A DNA stretch of 64,000 bases from Nocardiopsis quinghaiensis (GTDB taxonomy: Bacteria > Actinomycetota > Actinomycetes > Streptosporangiales > Streptosporangiaceae): positions 32,750-96,749 of the forward strand of contig NZ_ML703340.1 in NCBI RefSeq assembly GCF_008638365.1, read 5' to 3'. The position numbers and the translations under genes are program-made. Under the pieces are notes generated by a model that did not search any database, was not told the DNA's origin, and saw nothing but the letters and a program-made list of their open reading frames with translations. Below are positions 44,130 through 52,969 of the stretch, piece after piece. The first letter of the stretch is position 1. Every line of letters begins with the position of its first letter.

Positions 44130-46781
44130 TCAGCCGCGCGCGATGGTGATCACCGGGGAGGTCCAAGTCTCCCAGTGCTCGGGGTCGTCCGGGTCGCCGA
44201 GCGCCTTGAGCGCACGGACCTCCAGACGGTAGTCGCCGTCCTTGACGGGCTTGATCTTGTCGTGCCTGTCCACGACCGTGCCGTCCCACGGGTAGCTGAA
44301 GAACGACGTCCCGGTCGCGCTGCGGTTCACGTGGTCGACCGACACGGCGACGTTGCGGTGCGGGTGCACCGGGCGCCCGGTGCGCTCGTCGATGACGACC
44401 ATCTCCAGCTTGGTGACGTGGTGGTCGAAGTGCGCGATGACGTACGGGACGTCCGGCAGGCCGTCGACCCACTCCATCGTGTAGGCGGCGCCGTCGGGCT
44501 GCTCCTCGAACGTGCCGCCGTCCTCGCTCGCGCACTCCAGGCCGGAGAAGGCGCCGCAGTCGGTGATCCTGGTCAGCCAGGGCAGGTCGATGGTCTCGCC
44601 CGTGCCGTCGGTGATCGGGGTCATCGCCTCGATCTCCTGGTAGTCGCCGTTGTATGCGGCGTAGGGGACGCGGTAGGTCTCGCCGTCCGCCTCGGCCACG
44701 GTGACGTACCCGCCGTAGATCATCTGGGAGAAGTCCCGGGCGGGCGGGGTGACGGTCACCTGGACCTCGGCCGACCCGCCGGGGGCCACGGTCACCTCGC
44801 CGGTGTCGAAGGCCACCTCGGCGAAGCCGTCGTTGTACTCGGGCGTGAAGGTGCTGCCGTGGGTGCCCAGGGCGGCCTCGTGGCCCAGTTCGTACGTGGC
44901 CTCCGCGTCACCGTCGTTGGTGATGGTGATCGTCTTGGTCACGGCGCCCTCGGTGGCGCCCAGTGACAGCTTGCCGGGGGCCACGGCCGTGGTGGCCAGC
45001 ACCGAGCCGGGCACGTCCAGCATGCCCGCGCCCTGGCGGTGCGCGTTGTCCAGGAAGCCCAGGTCGGGGTTGCCCCACCAGGCCCTGGGGTCGGCGCTGT
45101 TCTGCAGGACGTCGCGCACCTCGCGCGCGCCCAGGTCGGGGCGGGCCTGCAGCAGCAGCGCGACGCCGCCCGCCACGTGCGGGGAGGACATCGAGGTGCC
45201 GCTGATGGTGGCGTAGCTGCCCTTGGCCACGGGGTAGGTGGAGTTGATCAGGCCGCCCGGGGCGCCGATGTCGGGCTTCAGGTCCAGGTCGGGGGACAGG
45301 CCGAAGGAGCTGAAGGAGCTGATCAGGCCGCCGGTCGGGTTGGGGACGGTGGTGCTCTCGCCGGTCCAGGACAGCGTGACGGCCTCCCCGTCCTCCATGA
45401 GTTCGCGGAGGTGGGTTCCGGAGCCGTTGGAGATCCCGATGGCGAACGCGCCCTGGTCGACGATGCCGCCGCCCGCGAACATGCCGGCGACGTTGTTGTA
45501 CATGACCACGCCGGTGGCGCCCGCGGCCAGGGCCGTGTCGTACTTCTCGGCGAAGGTGCACTCGCCGCGCACCATCAGCGCGGTCCTGCCCTCGGGGTCC
45601 GCCTCCAGTTCGTCGCCCAGGGACGTGCAGCCCCGTCCGATCCAGGCGAGCTCGTCGGTCTCGCCGGAGGTGGGCGGCGGTTCGGCCTCGCCCATCTCCA
45701 TGTAGGCGAGGGTCTCGCCGCTGGGGTTGGCGGTCGCGGACGCGGCCTGGATGTGGGTGTTGTCGAAGGAGGCGACGCCGATGACGTCCTTGCCCAGGCC
45801 GGGGGCGCCCGCGGAGTACAGGCCGGTGTCGCCCGAGTTGCCGATGGAGGCGACCACGACCATGCCCTCGTCGACCAGGTTGTCCGAGGCGACCGCGGTG
45901 GGGTACTGCGGCCAGGAGTGCGCGGAGCCGATGCTCATGTTGAGCACGTCCATGCCGTCGGCCAGGGACTGCTCCATGGCGGCGATCATGATGTCGGAGG
46001 TGGTGGATCCGCTGCAGCCGAACACCTTGTAGGCGCCGAACTCCACGTCGGGGGCCACACCGGTGACCTCGCCCTCGGCGCCCACGATCCCGGCCACGTG
46101 CGTGCCGTGGCCGTTGCAGTCCTGCGGGTCGCCGTCGGGCACGGGCACGGACTCCGGGTCGCCCGCGTTGAAGTCGTCACCGACGAAGTCGTGGCCGGTG
46201 ACCACGCGGTCGTTGGGGAAGCCGCCGCCGCCCAGGTCGGGGTGGGTGTAGTCGATACCGGTGTCCATGACGGCCACGCGCAGGCCCTCACCGGTCAGGC
46301 CCAGTTCGTTCTGCGCGGTGTCGGCCCCGGTCATGGGCAGCGCGGTGTCCAGGTCGGGGGCGCTGTCGTCGATCTCGGGGATCTGGTAGTTGACGACGGG
46401 ATAGAGGGCGTTGACGCCGGGGATCTCCCGGGCCGTGCCCACCTGTGCGTCGTCCATCTCGACGGAGAAGCCGTTCCAGAGGTCGCTGAACGAGTGCCGT
46501 TCGTCGTACTCCAGGCCGTACTCCTCGGCCTCGGTCCGGAACTCCTTCTGCTCGTCCTCGACCTTGGCCGTGGAGGAGCCCTTGGTGGTGGGCGGGCTTT
46601 CGAGTTCGATGAACCACAGGCCGCTGGCCTGGTGGGTCAGTTCGCCGTTCTCGGCGGTGGGGGCGGGGTGCAGGGGGGCGAGCTCTGAGATCTCGTCGGC
46701 GCTTGCCGGTGTGGCCGCGACCAGACCCGCGACGAGTGTCAACCCGGCGAGCGGTGCCAGGCGCGTTCGGTGGGGTACCAC
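44130..46781 (-). CDS. secreted S8 family serine protease (subtilase with PA insert)
   Basis: 883 residues. A signal peptide ends near ASA (28), followed by an inhibitor-like propeptide (to about 150). The catalytic triad is D173 (VAVMDTGID), H228 (GHGTHVAG) and S530 (SGTSMSSPHVAG), with oxyanion N315. A protease-associated domain is inserted between His and Ser (about 380-475). C-terminal beta domains (about 600-880) resemble Fn3-like modules of Vpr/C5a-peptidase-type subtilases. No LPXTG or anchor, so it is released. GTG 46781 begins the signal sequence; its ribosome binding site is weak. Confidence 0.93.
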   Translation of the reverse strand: MVPHRTRLAPLAGLTLVAGLVAATPASADEISELAPLHPAPTAENGELTHQASGLWFIELESPPTTKGSSTAKVEDEQKEFRTEAEEYGLEYDERHSFSDLWNGFSVEMDDAQVGTAREIPGVNALYPVVNYQIPEIDDSAPDLDTALPMTGADTAQNELGLTGEGLRVAVMDTGIDYTHPDLGGGGFPNDRVVTGHDFVGDDFNAGDPESVPVPDGDPQDCNGHGTHVAGIVGAEGEVTGVAPDVEFGAYKVFGCSGSTTSDIMIAAMEQSLADGMDVLNMSIGSAHSWPQYPTAVASDNLVDEGMVVVASIGNSGDTGLYSAGAPGLGKDVIGVASFDNTHIQAASATANPSGETLAYMEMGEAEPPPTSGETDELAWIGRGCTSLGDELEADPEGRTALMVRGECTFAEKYDTALAAGATGVVMYNNVAGMFAGGGIVDQGAFAIGISNGSGTHLRELMEDGEAVTLSWTGESTTVPNPTGGLISSFSSFGLSPDLDLKPDIGAPGGLINSTYPVAKGSYATISGTSMSSPHVAGGVALLLQARPDLGAREVRDVLQNSADPRAWWGNPDLGFLDNAHRQGAGMLDVPGSVLATTAVAPGKLSLGATEGAVTKTITITNDGDAEATYELGHEAALGTHGSTFTPEYNDGFAEVAFDTGEVTVAPGGSAEVQVTVTPPARDFSQMIYGGYVTVAEADGETYRVPYAAYNGDYQEIEAMTPITDGTGETIDLPWLTRITDCGAFSGLECASEDGGTFEEQPDGAAYTMEWVDGLPDVPYVIAHFDHHVTKLEMVVIDERTGRPVHPHRNVAVSVDHVNRSATGTSFFSYPWDGTVVDRHDKIKPVKDGDYRLEVRALKALGDPDDPEHWETWTSPVITIARG

Positions 46782-46869
46782 CTTGTCAACACATCCCTTC
46801 TTGGTGCGCGCCGGAGGACACCGGGGGCGCGGGAGTACCCCGCCGTGTACGACTGTGGCATGCGGGGGG

Positions 46870-47070
46870 ATACGCCGCTTAATGTCCGTACTCGGTTAAT
46901 CGGCGCGCATAGCAACGAGATCATTGCCGTGTGCCATGAAGGTGTCAATGTTCACCAAGACTCAATCTGGCCACATAGAGGGACGGGGAGTGCACTGTTT
47001 GTTATTTCTACACAAAAATGGACAATATTCCTTTTTGCCCCTAAAGGTATGAAAGGGAATCCTGGTGGAG
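46870..47070. other. AT-rich island in the subtilase/btuF intergenic region
   Basis: About 200 bases near 45 percent GC in a chromosome that is otherwise strongly GC-rich. No gene is convincing. An imperfect palindrome of A5 and T5 tracts lies at 47014-47036. Promoters for the leftward subtilase and rightward btu transcript should lie here. Confidence 0.5.
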
Positions 47071-47213
47071 CGCGCCGATCCTCCTGCGGATCTGCCCGCG
47101 GAACACGGCCGTCCCGGAGAAGGCGCAGGCCAGAGTAGCCCCCGGGGTGTCCGCCGGGGCGTACGGCGGGCCGAGTAGGCTGGAGGATCTGGGCCGTCCT
47201 CGGGCGGCCCGAC

Positions 47214-47330
47214 CGGTGTCGAGGGAGCGAAGTCCGGTACCGCGGCCGCAAGCGGTCGCCAACCCGGCGCTGTCCCGCAACTGTGAGGCCCCGCCCGGCG
47301 GGGACGAGCCAGGTCGCCTTCCCGACACCG
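47214..47330 (+). ncRNA. cobalamin riboswitch aptamer
   Basis: The closing P1 stem is perfect (47214-47221 with 47323-47330). Inside are the conserved adenosylcobalamin-aptamer segments: GGTACCGCGGCCGCAAGCGG around 47236-47255, CGCTGTCCCGCAACTGTGA around 47268-47286, and the B12 box AGCCAGGTCGCC at 47307-47318. It lies 75 bases before btuF and should reduce its expression when cobalamin is plentiful. Confidence 0.93.
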
Positions 47331-47374
47331 ACGTCCCCGTCCTCGTGGGAAGGACAGGCCGTCCCCAGCGGACC

Positions 47375-47404
47375 GTGCTCCTTCCCCTGCCCGCAAAGGA
47401 GCAC
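47375..47404 (+). promoter_or_regulatory. hairpin sequestering the btuF ribosome binding site
   Basis: Bases 47375-47383 are exactly complementary to 47396-47404, and the right arm contains the AAGGAG ribosome binding site (47396-47401) of btuF. This is the expected expression platform for translational control by the cobalamin aptamer upstream. Confidence 0.75.
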
Positions 47405-47405
47405 C

Positions 47406-48356
47406 GTGCGGACCGCACGCCGTCTTCCCCTCGCCCTCCTCGGAACCGCACTCCTCCTGACCGCCTGCGGCGCGCCGGAGGGCGGCTCCTCCGAGGCCGA
47501 CGCCGACCCGGGCGCGGGTGCGGGCGCCTTCCCCGTCACCGTCACCGACGCCACCGGCGAGGTCACCCTCGAGGAGGCGCCCGAGCGGATCGTCTCCCTG
47601 TCCGCCAGCCACACCGAGATGCTCTTCGCCATCGGCGCGGACGAGCAGGTCGAGGCCGTCGACGAGTACTCCACCTACCCGGAGGAGGCCCCCGTCACCT
47701 CGCTGAGCGGCTTCGAGCCCAACGTGGAGGCCATCGTCGAGTACGACCCCGACCTGGTCGTGCTCGCACGCAGCGCCGAGGAGACCGCCTCCCAGCTGGA
47801 GACCGTGGGCGTCCCGACGCTGGTCCTCGACGCCGCCGTGGACCTGGAGGACACCTACGACCAGATCCGGCTGCTCGGTGACGCCACCGGCAACGCCGAG
47901 GAGGCCGGCGCCGAGGCCGAGCGGATCGAGGGCGAGTTCGACGCGATCGTCGAGAACGTGCGCGAGCGCGTCGGCGACACCGAGCTGAGCTTCTACCAGG
48001 AGTTGGACGAGACCTCCTACGCCGCCACCTCCGACACCTTCGTCGGTGACGTCTACGCATCCTTCGGACTGGTCAACATCGCCGACGCCGCCGACGCGGA
48101 CGGTGCCGCGGCCGGCTACCCGCAGCTGTCACAGGAGTACGTCGTCGAGGAGGACCCCGACCTGGTCTTCCTGTCCTACGGCGACGAGTCGACGGTCACC
48201 GACGTCGCCGAGCGCCCCGCCTTCGACACCGTCACCGCGGTGAGGAACGACGCCGTCTACCTGCTCGACGCCGACATCGCCTCCCGATGGGGACCGCGCG
48301 TGGTCGAGTTCGCCGACCTGATCGGCCAGGCCGTCATCGAGAACGCGGACCGGTAG
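47406..48356 (+). CDS. btuF: cobalamin ABC transporter substrate-binding lipoprotein
   Basis: 316 residues. The signal peptide ends in the lipobox LLTAC (cysteine at about 20), then a Gly/Ala/Asp linker and a periplasmic-binding domain of the TroA/BtuF fold: PERIVSLSASHTEMLFAIGA at its start and RPAFDTVTAVRNDAVYLLD near its end. The family also binds siderophores, but the cobalamin riboswitch upstream fixes the likely ligand. GTG 47406 has AAGGAG 4 nt away, inside a hairpin. The permease gene starts one base after its stop. Confidence 0.9.
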   Translation: MRTARRLPLALLGTALLLTACGAPEGGSSEADADPGAGAGAFPVTVTDATGEVTLEEAPERIVSLSASHTEMLFAIGADEQVEAVDEYSTYPEEAPVTSLSGFEPNVEAIVEYDPDLVVLARSAEETASQLETVGVPTLVLDAAVDLEDTYDQIRLLGDATGNAEEAGAEAERIEGEFDAIVENVRERVGDTELSFYQELDETSYAATSDTFVGDVYASFGLVNIADAADADGAAAGYPQLSQEYVVEEDPDLVFLSYGDESTVTDVAERPAFDTVTAVRNDAVYLLDADIASRWGPRVVEFADLIGQAVIENADR

Positions 48357-48357
48357 C

Positions 48358-49392
48358 GTGCGGGGCGGTGCCGGCCTCCCGGTCGCGTGGTTCGCGGGGG
48401 GACTGGCCGTGCTCGTCGCGGCCGTCCTCCTCGGAGTCTGCGCGGGCGCGGCCTCCCTCTCCACGGCCGACATCGTCCGGCACCTGCTCAGCCTCCTGCC
48501 GTTCGACACGCGGTCGCCGCTGTCCGAGCGGCAGGCGGCCCTGCTCATGGAGCTGCGCCTGCCCCGCGTGGTGATGGGCGCGGTCGTGGGAGCCCTCCTG
48601 GCCACGGCGGGCGGCGCCTACCAGGGCGTGTTCCGCAACCCGCTGGCCGACCCCTACCTCCTGGGCGCCGCCTCCGGGGCCGGGCTCGGCGCGACCATGG
48701 TCATCGTCTTCGGCCAGCAGTTCAGCGACTCCCCGCGCGCCCTGGTACCCGTCGCGGCGTTCCTGGGCGCCCTGCTCGGAGTGGCGGCCGCCTACCTGCT
48801 CGGCTCCACCGCGGGCGGGGGCGGCACCGCCTCGCTCGTCCTGGCGGGCGTGGCCGTCTCCTCCTTCCTGTCCGCCGCGCAGACCCTCGTCCAGCAGATG
48901 GGGGTGGACCAGCTCCAGCGCATCTTCGCCTGGCTCCTCGGAGGGCTCGGCCGCGGCGGCTGGGACGACGTGCGCCTGATCGCCCCCTACGCGGTGGTCG
49001 GCCTCGTCGTGCTGCTGGCCTGCGGCTACCTGCTGGACATGCTCTCCCTGGGCGACGACAAGGCGGTCAGCCTGGGTCTGAACCCGGCCGTCGTGCGCGT
49101 CGTGGTGATCAGCGCCGCGTCCCTGGCCACCGCCGCCGCGGTGTCGGTGAGCGGACTGATCGGCTTCGTGGGGATCATCGTCCCGCACATCGTGCGCCGC
49201 CTGGTGGGCTCCAGCTACCGGGCGATCCTGCCGGTCACCGTGCTCTTCGGCGGCGCTTTCATGGTCGTGGTGGACATCGTCGCCCGAACCCTCATCGCCC
49301 CCGCCGAACTGCCCATCGGCGTGGTCACCGCCTTCCTCGGCGCGCCCTTCTTCGTGCTCATTCTGCGCACCACGCGCCACCGCAGTATCTAG
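48358..49392 (+). CDS. btuC: cobalamin ABC transporter permease (FecCD family)
   Basis: 344 residues with about ten membrane helices. LRLPRVVMGAVVGALLATAGGAYQGVFRNPLADPYLLG is the FecCD signature region (read in parts), and GLIGFVGIIVPHIVRRLVG is the ATPase-contact loop. It forms the membrane channel for the btuF-bound ligand. GTG 48358 nearly abuts the btuF stop. No ATPase gene (btuD) follows; instead a repeated element and ftsY come next, so the ATPase must be encoded elsewhere. Confidence 0.9.
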   Translation: MRGGAGLPVAWFAGGLAVLVAAVLLGVCAGAASLSTADIVRHLLSLLPFDTRSPLSERQAALLMELRLPRVVMGAVVGALLATAGGAYQGVFRNPLADPYLLGAASGAGLGATMVIVFGQQFSDSPRALVPVAAFLGALLGVAAAYLLGSTAGGGGTASLVLAGVAVSSFLSAAQTLVQQMGVDQLQRIFAWLLGGLGRGGWDDVRLIAPYAVVGLVVLLACGYLLDMLSLGDDKAVSLGLNPAVVRVVVISAASLATAAAVSVSGLIGFVGIIVPHIVRRLVGSSYRAILPVTVLFGGAFMVVVDIVARTLIAPAELPIGVVTAFLGAPFFVLILRTTRHRSI

Positions 49393-49431
49393 ACCCGCGT
49401 GCCGAAAGCCTTGCTCGGCGCCTGGAGTGTG

Positions 49432-49519
49432 GTTCGGGCGCCGGCGGGCTTCTGGAGCCGCCGAAGGTTCTCGTTCATAGGGCGCCCGAACACGGGGTGA
49501 AGCGGAGCGGAGCCCCAAA
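49432..49519. repeat. dispersed inverted-repeat element, copy C (reverse orientation)
   Basis: The 11-bp arm at 49432-49442 is exactly inverted at 49481-49491. Read on the reverse strand it matches copies A and B: GGCTCCGCT-type block, the arm, GAACCTTCGG, CTCCAGAA and the inverted arm. It is the shortest copy (about 88 bp), lacking most of the interior. It lies 40 bases after btuC. Confidence 0.75.
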
Positions 49520-49599
49520 GCAAGCGGGGTCCTTCGTTCCCGGCACGCCATCCCACCGTGACACGAACGCGTCGGACACTCTGGGAGACTGGCGGTGCT

Positions 49600-50784
49600 A
49601 TGGACATCACCTTGCTCGCTGCCATCGTCATCGCCGTCGTACTGTTGACCGTCGGCGGATTCTTCCTGGTCAGGACCCAGCGCCCGGTCAAACCGGGCAA
49701 GGAGGAGACCAAGCCCGAGGTCACCGGGGAGGCGTCGGGGGCGACCGCCGTGGAGGACCGGGAACGGGACACGGGGACCGTGCGCACGCCTCCCGCCCAG
49801 GCGCCGCCGCCCGCGGAGGAGGCCGCCAGGCCCGCCGAGCCGGAGCTGGAGGCCCCGCCCCCCTCCGCCGGACGCATGGTCCGCCTGCGCGCGCGACTGG
49901 CCCGCTCGCAGAGCTCCTTCGGCCAGGGGCTGCTCAACCTGCTCTCCTCCGACTCCCTGGACGAGGACGCCTGGGAGGAGATCGAGGACACCCTCATCAC
50001 CGCTGACATCGGCGTGACCTCCGCCTCGCAGATCGTGGAGAACCTGCGCACCCGCGTCAAGGTGCTCGGCACCCGCGGTCCCGAGGAGGTCCGGACGCTG
50101 CTGCGCGAGGAACTCCTCGCCCAGATCACCACCAGTGCCGGCCGCACCGTGCGCACGGAGCCGCACGGAGACCGGCCGGCCGTGATCCTGGTCGTGGGGG
50201 TCAACGGCACCGGCAAGACCACCACCACCGGCAAGCTGGCCCGCGCCCTGGTCGGCGACGGCCGCAGCGTGGTGCTCGGCGCCGCCGACACCTTCCGCGC
50301 CGCCGCCAGTGAGCAGCTCCAGACCTGGGGCGGCCGCGTGGGAGCCCCGGTCGTGACCAAGGAGGAGGGGGCCGACCCGGCCAGTGTGGCCTTCGACGCC
50401 GTGTCACGGGGCATCGAGGACGGGGCCGACACCGTCATCATCGACACCGCCGGGCGCCTGCACACCAAGACCGGCCTGATGGACGAGCTGGGCAAGGTCA
50501 AGCGGGTCGTGGAGAAGAAGACCCAGGTGGACGAGGTGCTGCTCGTCCTGGACGCCACCACCGGGCAGAACGGCCTGCGCCAGGCCCGGGTGTTCGGCGA
50601 GGTCGTGAACGTGACGGGCATCGCGCTGACCAAGCTGGACGGCACCGCCAAGGGCGGCATCATCGTCCAGGTCCAGCGGGAGCTGGGCGTGCCGGTCAAG
50701 CTCGTCGGGCTCGGCGAGGGCCCCGACGACCTGGCGCCCTTCGACCCCGAGGTCTTCGTGGACACGATCCTGTCCGGGGACTGA
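49600..50784 (+). CDS. ftsY: signal recognition particle receptor FtsY
   Basis: 394 residues. An N-terminal membrane helix (3-24) and a charged Pro/Glu linker (about 28-95) precede the NG domain. GTPase motifs: G1 GVNGTGKTTT (200-209), DTFRAAA, DTAGRLH, and TKLDGTAKGG. It docks the SRP-ribosome complex at the membrane and works with Ffh, encoded 3.5 kb downstream. ATG 49600 starts the membrane helix; an in-frame GTG lies upstream at 49558. Confidence 0.95.
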   Translation: MDITLLAAIVIAVVLLTVGGFFLVRTQRPVKPGKEETKPEVTGEASGATAVEDRERDTGTVRTPPAQAPPPAEEAARPAEPELEAPPPSAGRMVRLRARLARSQSSFGQGLLNLLSSDSLDEDAWEEIEDTLITADIGVTSASQIVENLRTRVKVLGTRGPEEVRTLLREELLAQITTSAGRTVRTEPHGDRPAVILVVGVNGTGKTTTTGKLARALVGDGRSVVLGAADTFRAAASEQLQTWGGRVGAPVVTKEEGADPASVAFDAVSRGIEDGADTVIIDTAGRLHTKTGLMDELGKVKRVVEKKTQVDEVLLVLDATTGQNGLRQARVFGEVVNVTGIALTKLDGTAKGGIIVQVQRELGVPVKLVGLGEGPDDLAPFDPEVFVDTILSGD

Positions 50785-50799
50785 ACGGCACGTACCGGC

Positions 50800-50837
50800 G
50801 GTGCGGCCGGACACCCGACCGGGTGTCCGGCCGCACC
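50800..50837 (+). terminator. perfect 17-bp terminator hairpin of ftsY
   Basis: Bases 50800-50816 are fully complementary to 50821-50837 with a 4-base loop, 15 bases after the ftsY stop. Confidence 0.8.
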
Positions 50838-51239
50838 CGTGTGTACGCGGTGGTGCGACCTCGGCGTCCTCCCGGGGCGCAGATGGCGTGATGCGCGACA
50901 CGGGAGGGAAACCCCCGTGCAACACGGGGGGTGACCGGCTGACCGCGCCGCCGCACCGGGCGTGAGATGTGTCGGGGAGTGACAGTTTCGTCGCCCCGTG
51001 TTGGTGTGACGGGGGTCGCTCTGGGGTGGTGCATGTGCGTTCGCACGCGCTGGGGCTTCGGTTCACGGCCCCTTAACACTTCTGTCTGTCCTTTTACCCG
51101 GACGCAACATGGCGGGTCCAGGGGAGAAACACCCCGCTCAGAGAGTTGCCCGTGTGGTGTTCTGCATCGGGCCCGATGATGCGCTCGCTGATCGCCGCCC
51201 TCACAGACAATCCCCCGTCCGTCCTACGGAGGCGACGTA
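50838..51239. other. 402-bp promoter region upstream of amtB
   Basis: No gene. A perfect 8-bp hairpin (50912-50919 with 50923-50930) is present. The region should carry the nitrogen-control site of amtB, but no clean GlnR-type box pair could be found by eye. Confidence 0.4.
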
Positions 51240-52571
51240 ATGATTGACACCGGCAACACGACGTGGCTGCTGATCAGCGCGGCCCTCGTGATGCTCATGA
51301 CCCCGGGCCTGGCCTTCTTCTACGGAGGCATGTCACGGGCGAAGAGCGTCCTGAACATGATGCTGATGAGCTTCACGAGCATCGCGGTCGTGAGCGTGCT
51401 CTGGGTGGTCGTCGGCCACTCGCTCACCTACTCCGACGGCGGTCCGGTGGACGCCTTCATCGGCGGCCTCGACTACGTGGGCCTGTCCAGCCTCATCGGT
51501 GAGATCGAGCCCGCGGACGGTGAGGGCGGCGGAGGCTACCCGCTCCTCGTCGACGCCGGGTTCCAGATGATGTTCGCGGTCATCACCGTGGCCCTGATCA
51601 GCGGCGCCATCGCCGACCGCGCCAAGTTCGGCGCCTGGATCCTCTTCGCCCCGCTCTGGGCGCTTCTGGCCTACTTCCCCGTCGCCCACTGGGTCTGGGG
51701 CAGCGGCTGGATCGGCGGCCTGGAGATCGGTGGCTACGAGGTCATCGACTTCGCGGGCGGTACCGCGGTCCACATCAACGCCGGTGCCGCCGCGCTGGCC
51801 CTGACCTTCGTCCTCGGCCGCCGCAAGGGCTTCGGCTCGGAGTCGATGCGCCCCCACAACCTGCCGTTCGTCCTGCTGGGCGCCGCGCTCCTGTGGTTCG
51901 GCTGGTTCGGCTTCAACGCGGGCTCCGCCTACGCCGCCGACGGCACCGCCGCCCTGGCACTGGTCAACACCCAGGTGGCCACCGCCGCCGCCACCGGTGC
52001 CTGGATGCTCGTCGAGCGCTTCCGCTACGGCAAGGTCAGCGCCCTCGGTTTCGCCTCCGGCGCCATCGCGGGCCTGGTCGCGATCACCCCGGCCGCCGCC
52101 AACGTCACCCCGCTGGGCGCGATCGTCGTCGGTCTGCTGTCCGGTGCCGTCTGCGCCTACGCCATCAGCTGGAAGTTCAAGTTCAAGTACGACGACGCCC
52201 TCGACGTCGTGGGTATCCACATGGTCGGCGGCATCATCGGATCCCTGGTCCTGGGCTTCCTGGCCGCGGGTGTCACCGGCGGATCCGACGGCCTCCTCTA
52301 CGGCGGCGGCTTCGGGCTCCTGGCCGTCCAGGCCATCGCGGTCGTCGGCGTCATGGTCTACTCCTTCGTCATCACCTGGATCATCGCCAAGGTCATCGAC
52401 CTCATCATCGGGTTCCGCATCCCCGAGGACGTCGAGACCAACGGACTGGACCACGAGCTGCACGCCGAGTCCGCCTACGCCTTCGACGAGTTGGACGAGA
52501 CGGAGACAGAAGCGGTCTCCTCGCCGACGCCTCCGGGTGGGGAGACGACCTCACCGCAGGTCAAGGCCTAG
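51240..52571 (+). CDS. amtB: ammonium transporter
   Basis: 443 residues with eleven predicted membrane helices of the Amt/Rh family. Conserved stretches include GLAFFYGGMSRAKSVLNMM, the HWVWG histidine, DFAGGTAVHINAG, GFNAGSA and VVGIHMVGGIIG, which supply the pore and twin-His-like residues. It imports ammonium. ATG 51240 has GGAGG 7 nt upstream. In Streptomyces this gene is followed by glnK and glnD between ftsY and ffh; both are missing here and a lipoprotein gene lies there instead. Confidence 0.95.
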   Translation: MIDTGNTTWLLISAALVMLMTPGLAFFYGGMSRAKSVLNMMLMSFTSIAVVSVLWVVVGHSLTYSDGGPVDAFIGGLDYVGLSSLIGEIEPADGEGGGGYPLLVDAGFQMMFAVITVALISGAIADRAKFGAWILFAPLWALLAYFPVAHWVWGSGWIGGLEIGGYEVIDFAGGTAVHINAGAAALALTFVLGRRKGFGSESMRPHNLPFVLLGAALLWFGWFGFNAGSAYAADGTAALALVNTQVATAAATGAWMLVERFRYGKVSALGFASGAIAGLVAITPAAANVTPLGAIVVGLLSGAVCAYAISWKFKFKYDDALDVVGIHMVGGIIGSLVLGFLAAGVTGGSDGLLYGGGFGLLAVQAIAVVGVMVYSFVITWIIAKVIDLIIGFRIPEDVETNGLDHELHAESAYAFDELDETETEAVSSPTPPGGETTSPQVKA

Positions 52572-52623
52572 ACCTCAGCGTCGAGGCCGAAGGCCTTCAC
52601 CGTTGACGCGGTGAGGTGTTCCA

Positions 52624-52655
52624 GGGGCTGACCGGGAGTGATCCCTGTCAGCCCC
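52624..52655 (+). terminator. terminator hairpin of amtB
   Basis: Bases 52624-52632 pair perfectly with 52647-52655 (9 bp). The following 314 bases up to the lipoprotein start hold no gene. Confidence 0.65.
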
Positions 52656-52969
52656 GTTCGTGTGTTCGGATACTCTTCGTGGCATATGTGGGCATTCATG
52701 GCTTCGTATCGGCCATGATCTGCGCATCAGTTCGATACCCTTTCTGCGCGGTGTGGCGGTAGGACCCGGGCGCGGGGCGCCCGGTCGACGGCGAAGCCCC
52801 GTGACGGAACCGTCCCGGATCCCCGCGAAGAGCACGAGGCGAAACCGGGAGCCGCGCATCCGCGTCTCACGCCGAGAAACGGGTCAGGGCCGGTGTGTCT
52901 CCATCCCCCGCCCACCCGGAAACCATGCTGATTCGTACAGTGCCCCACATGTCGGGGTCAGGAGGCAAG

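Noticed and set aside
46770-47138. 122-codon forward frame across the AT-rich island
   Set aside because: No ribosome binding site, no domain, and it crosses the subtilase promoter region; composition is not coding-like.
50838-51239. GlnR nitrogen-control boxes upstream of amtB
   Set aside because: Several partial GTnAC/GAAAC-like words occur, but none with the correct paired spacing.
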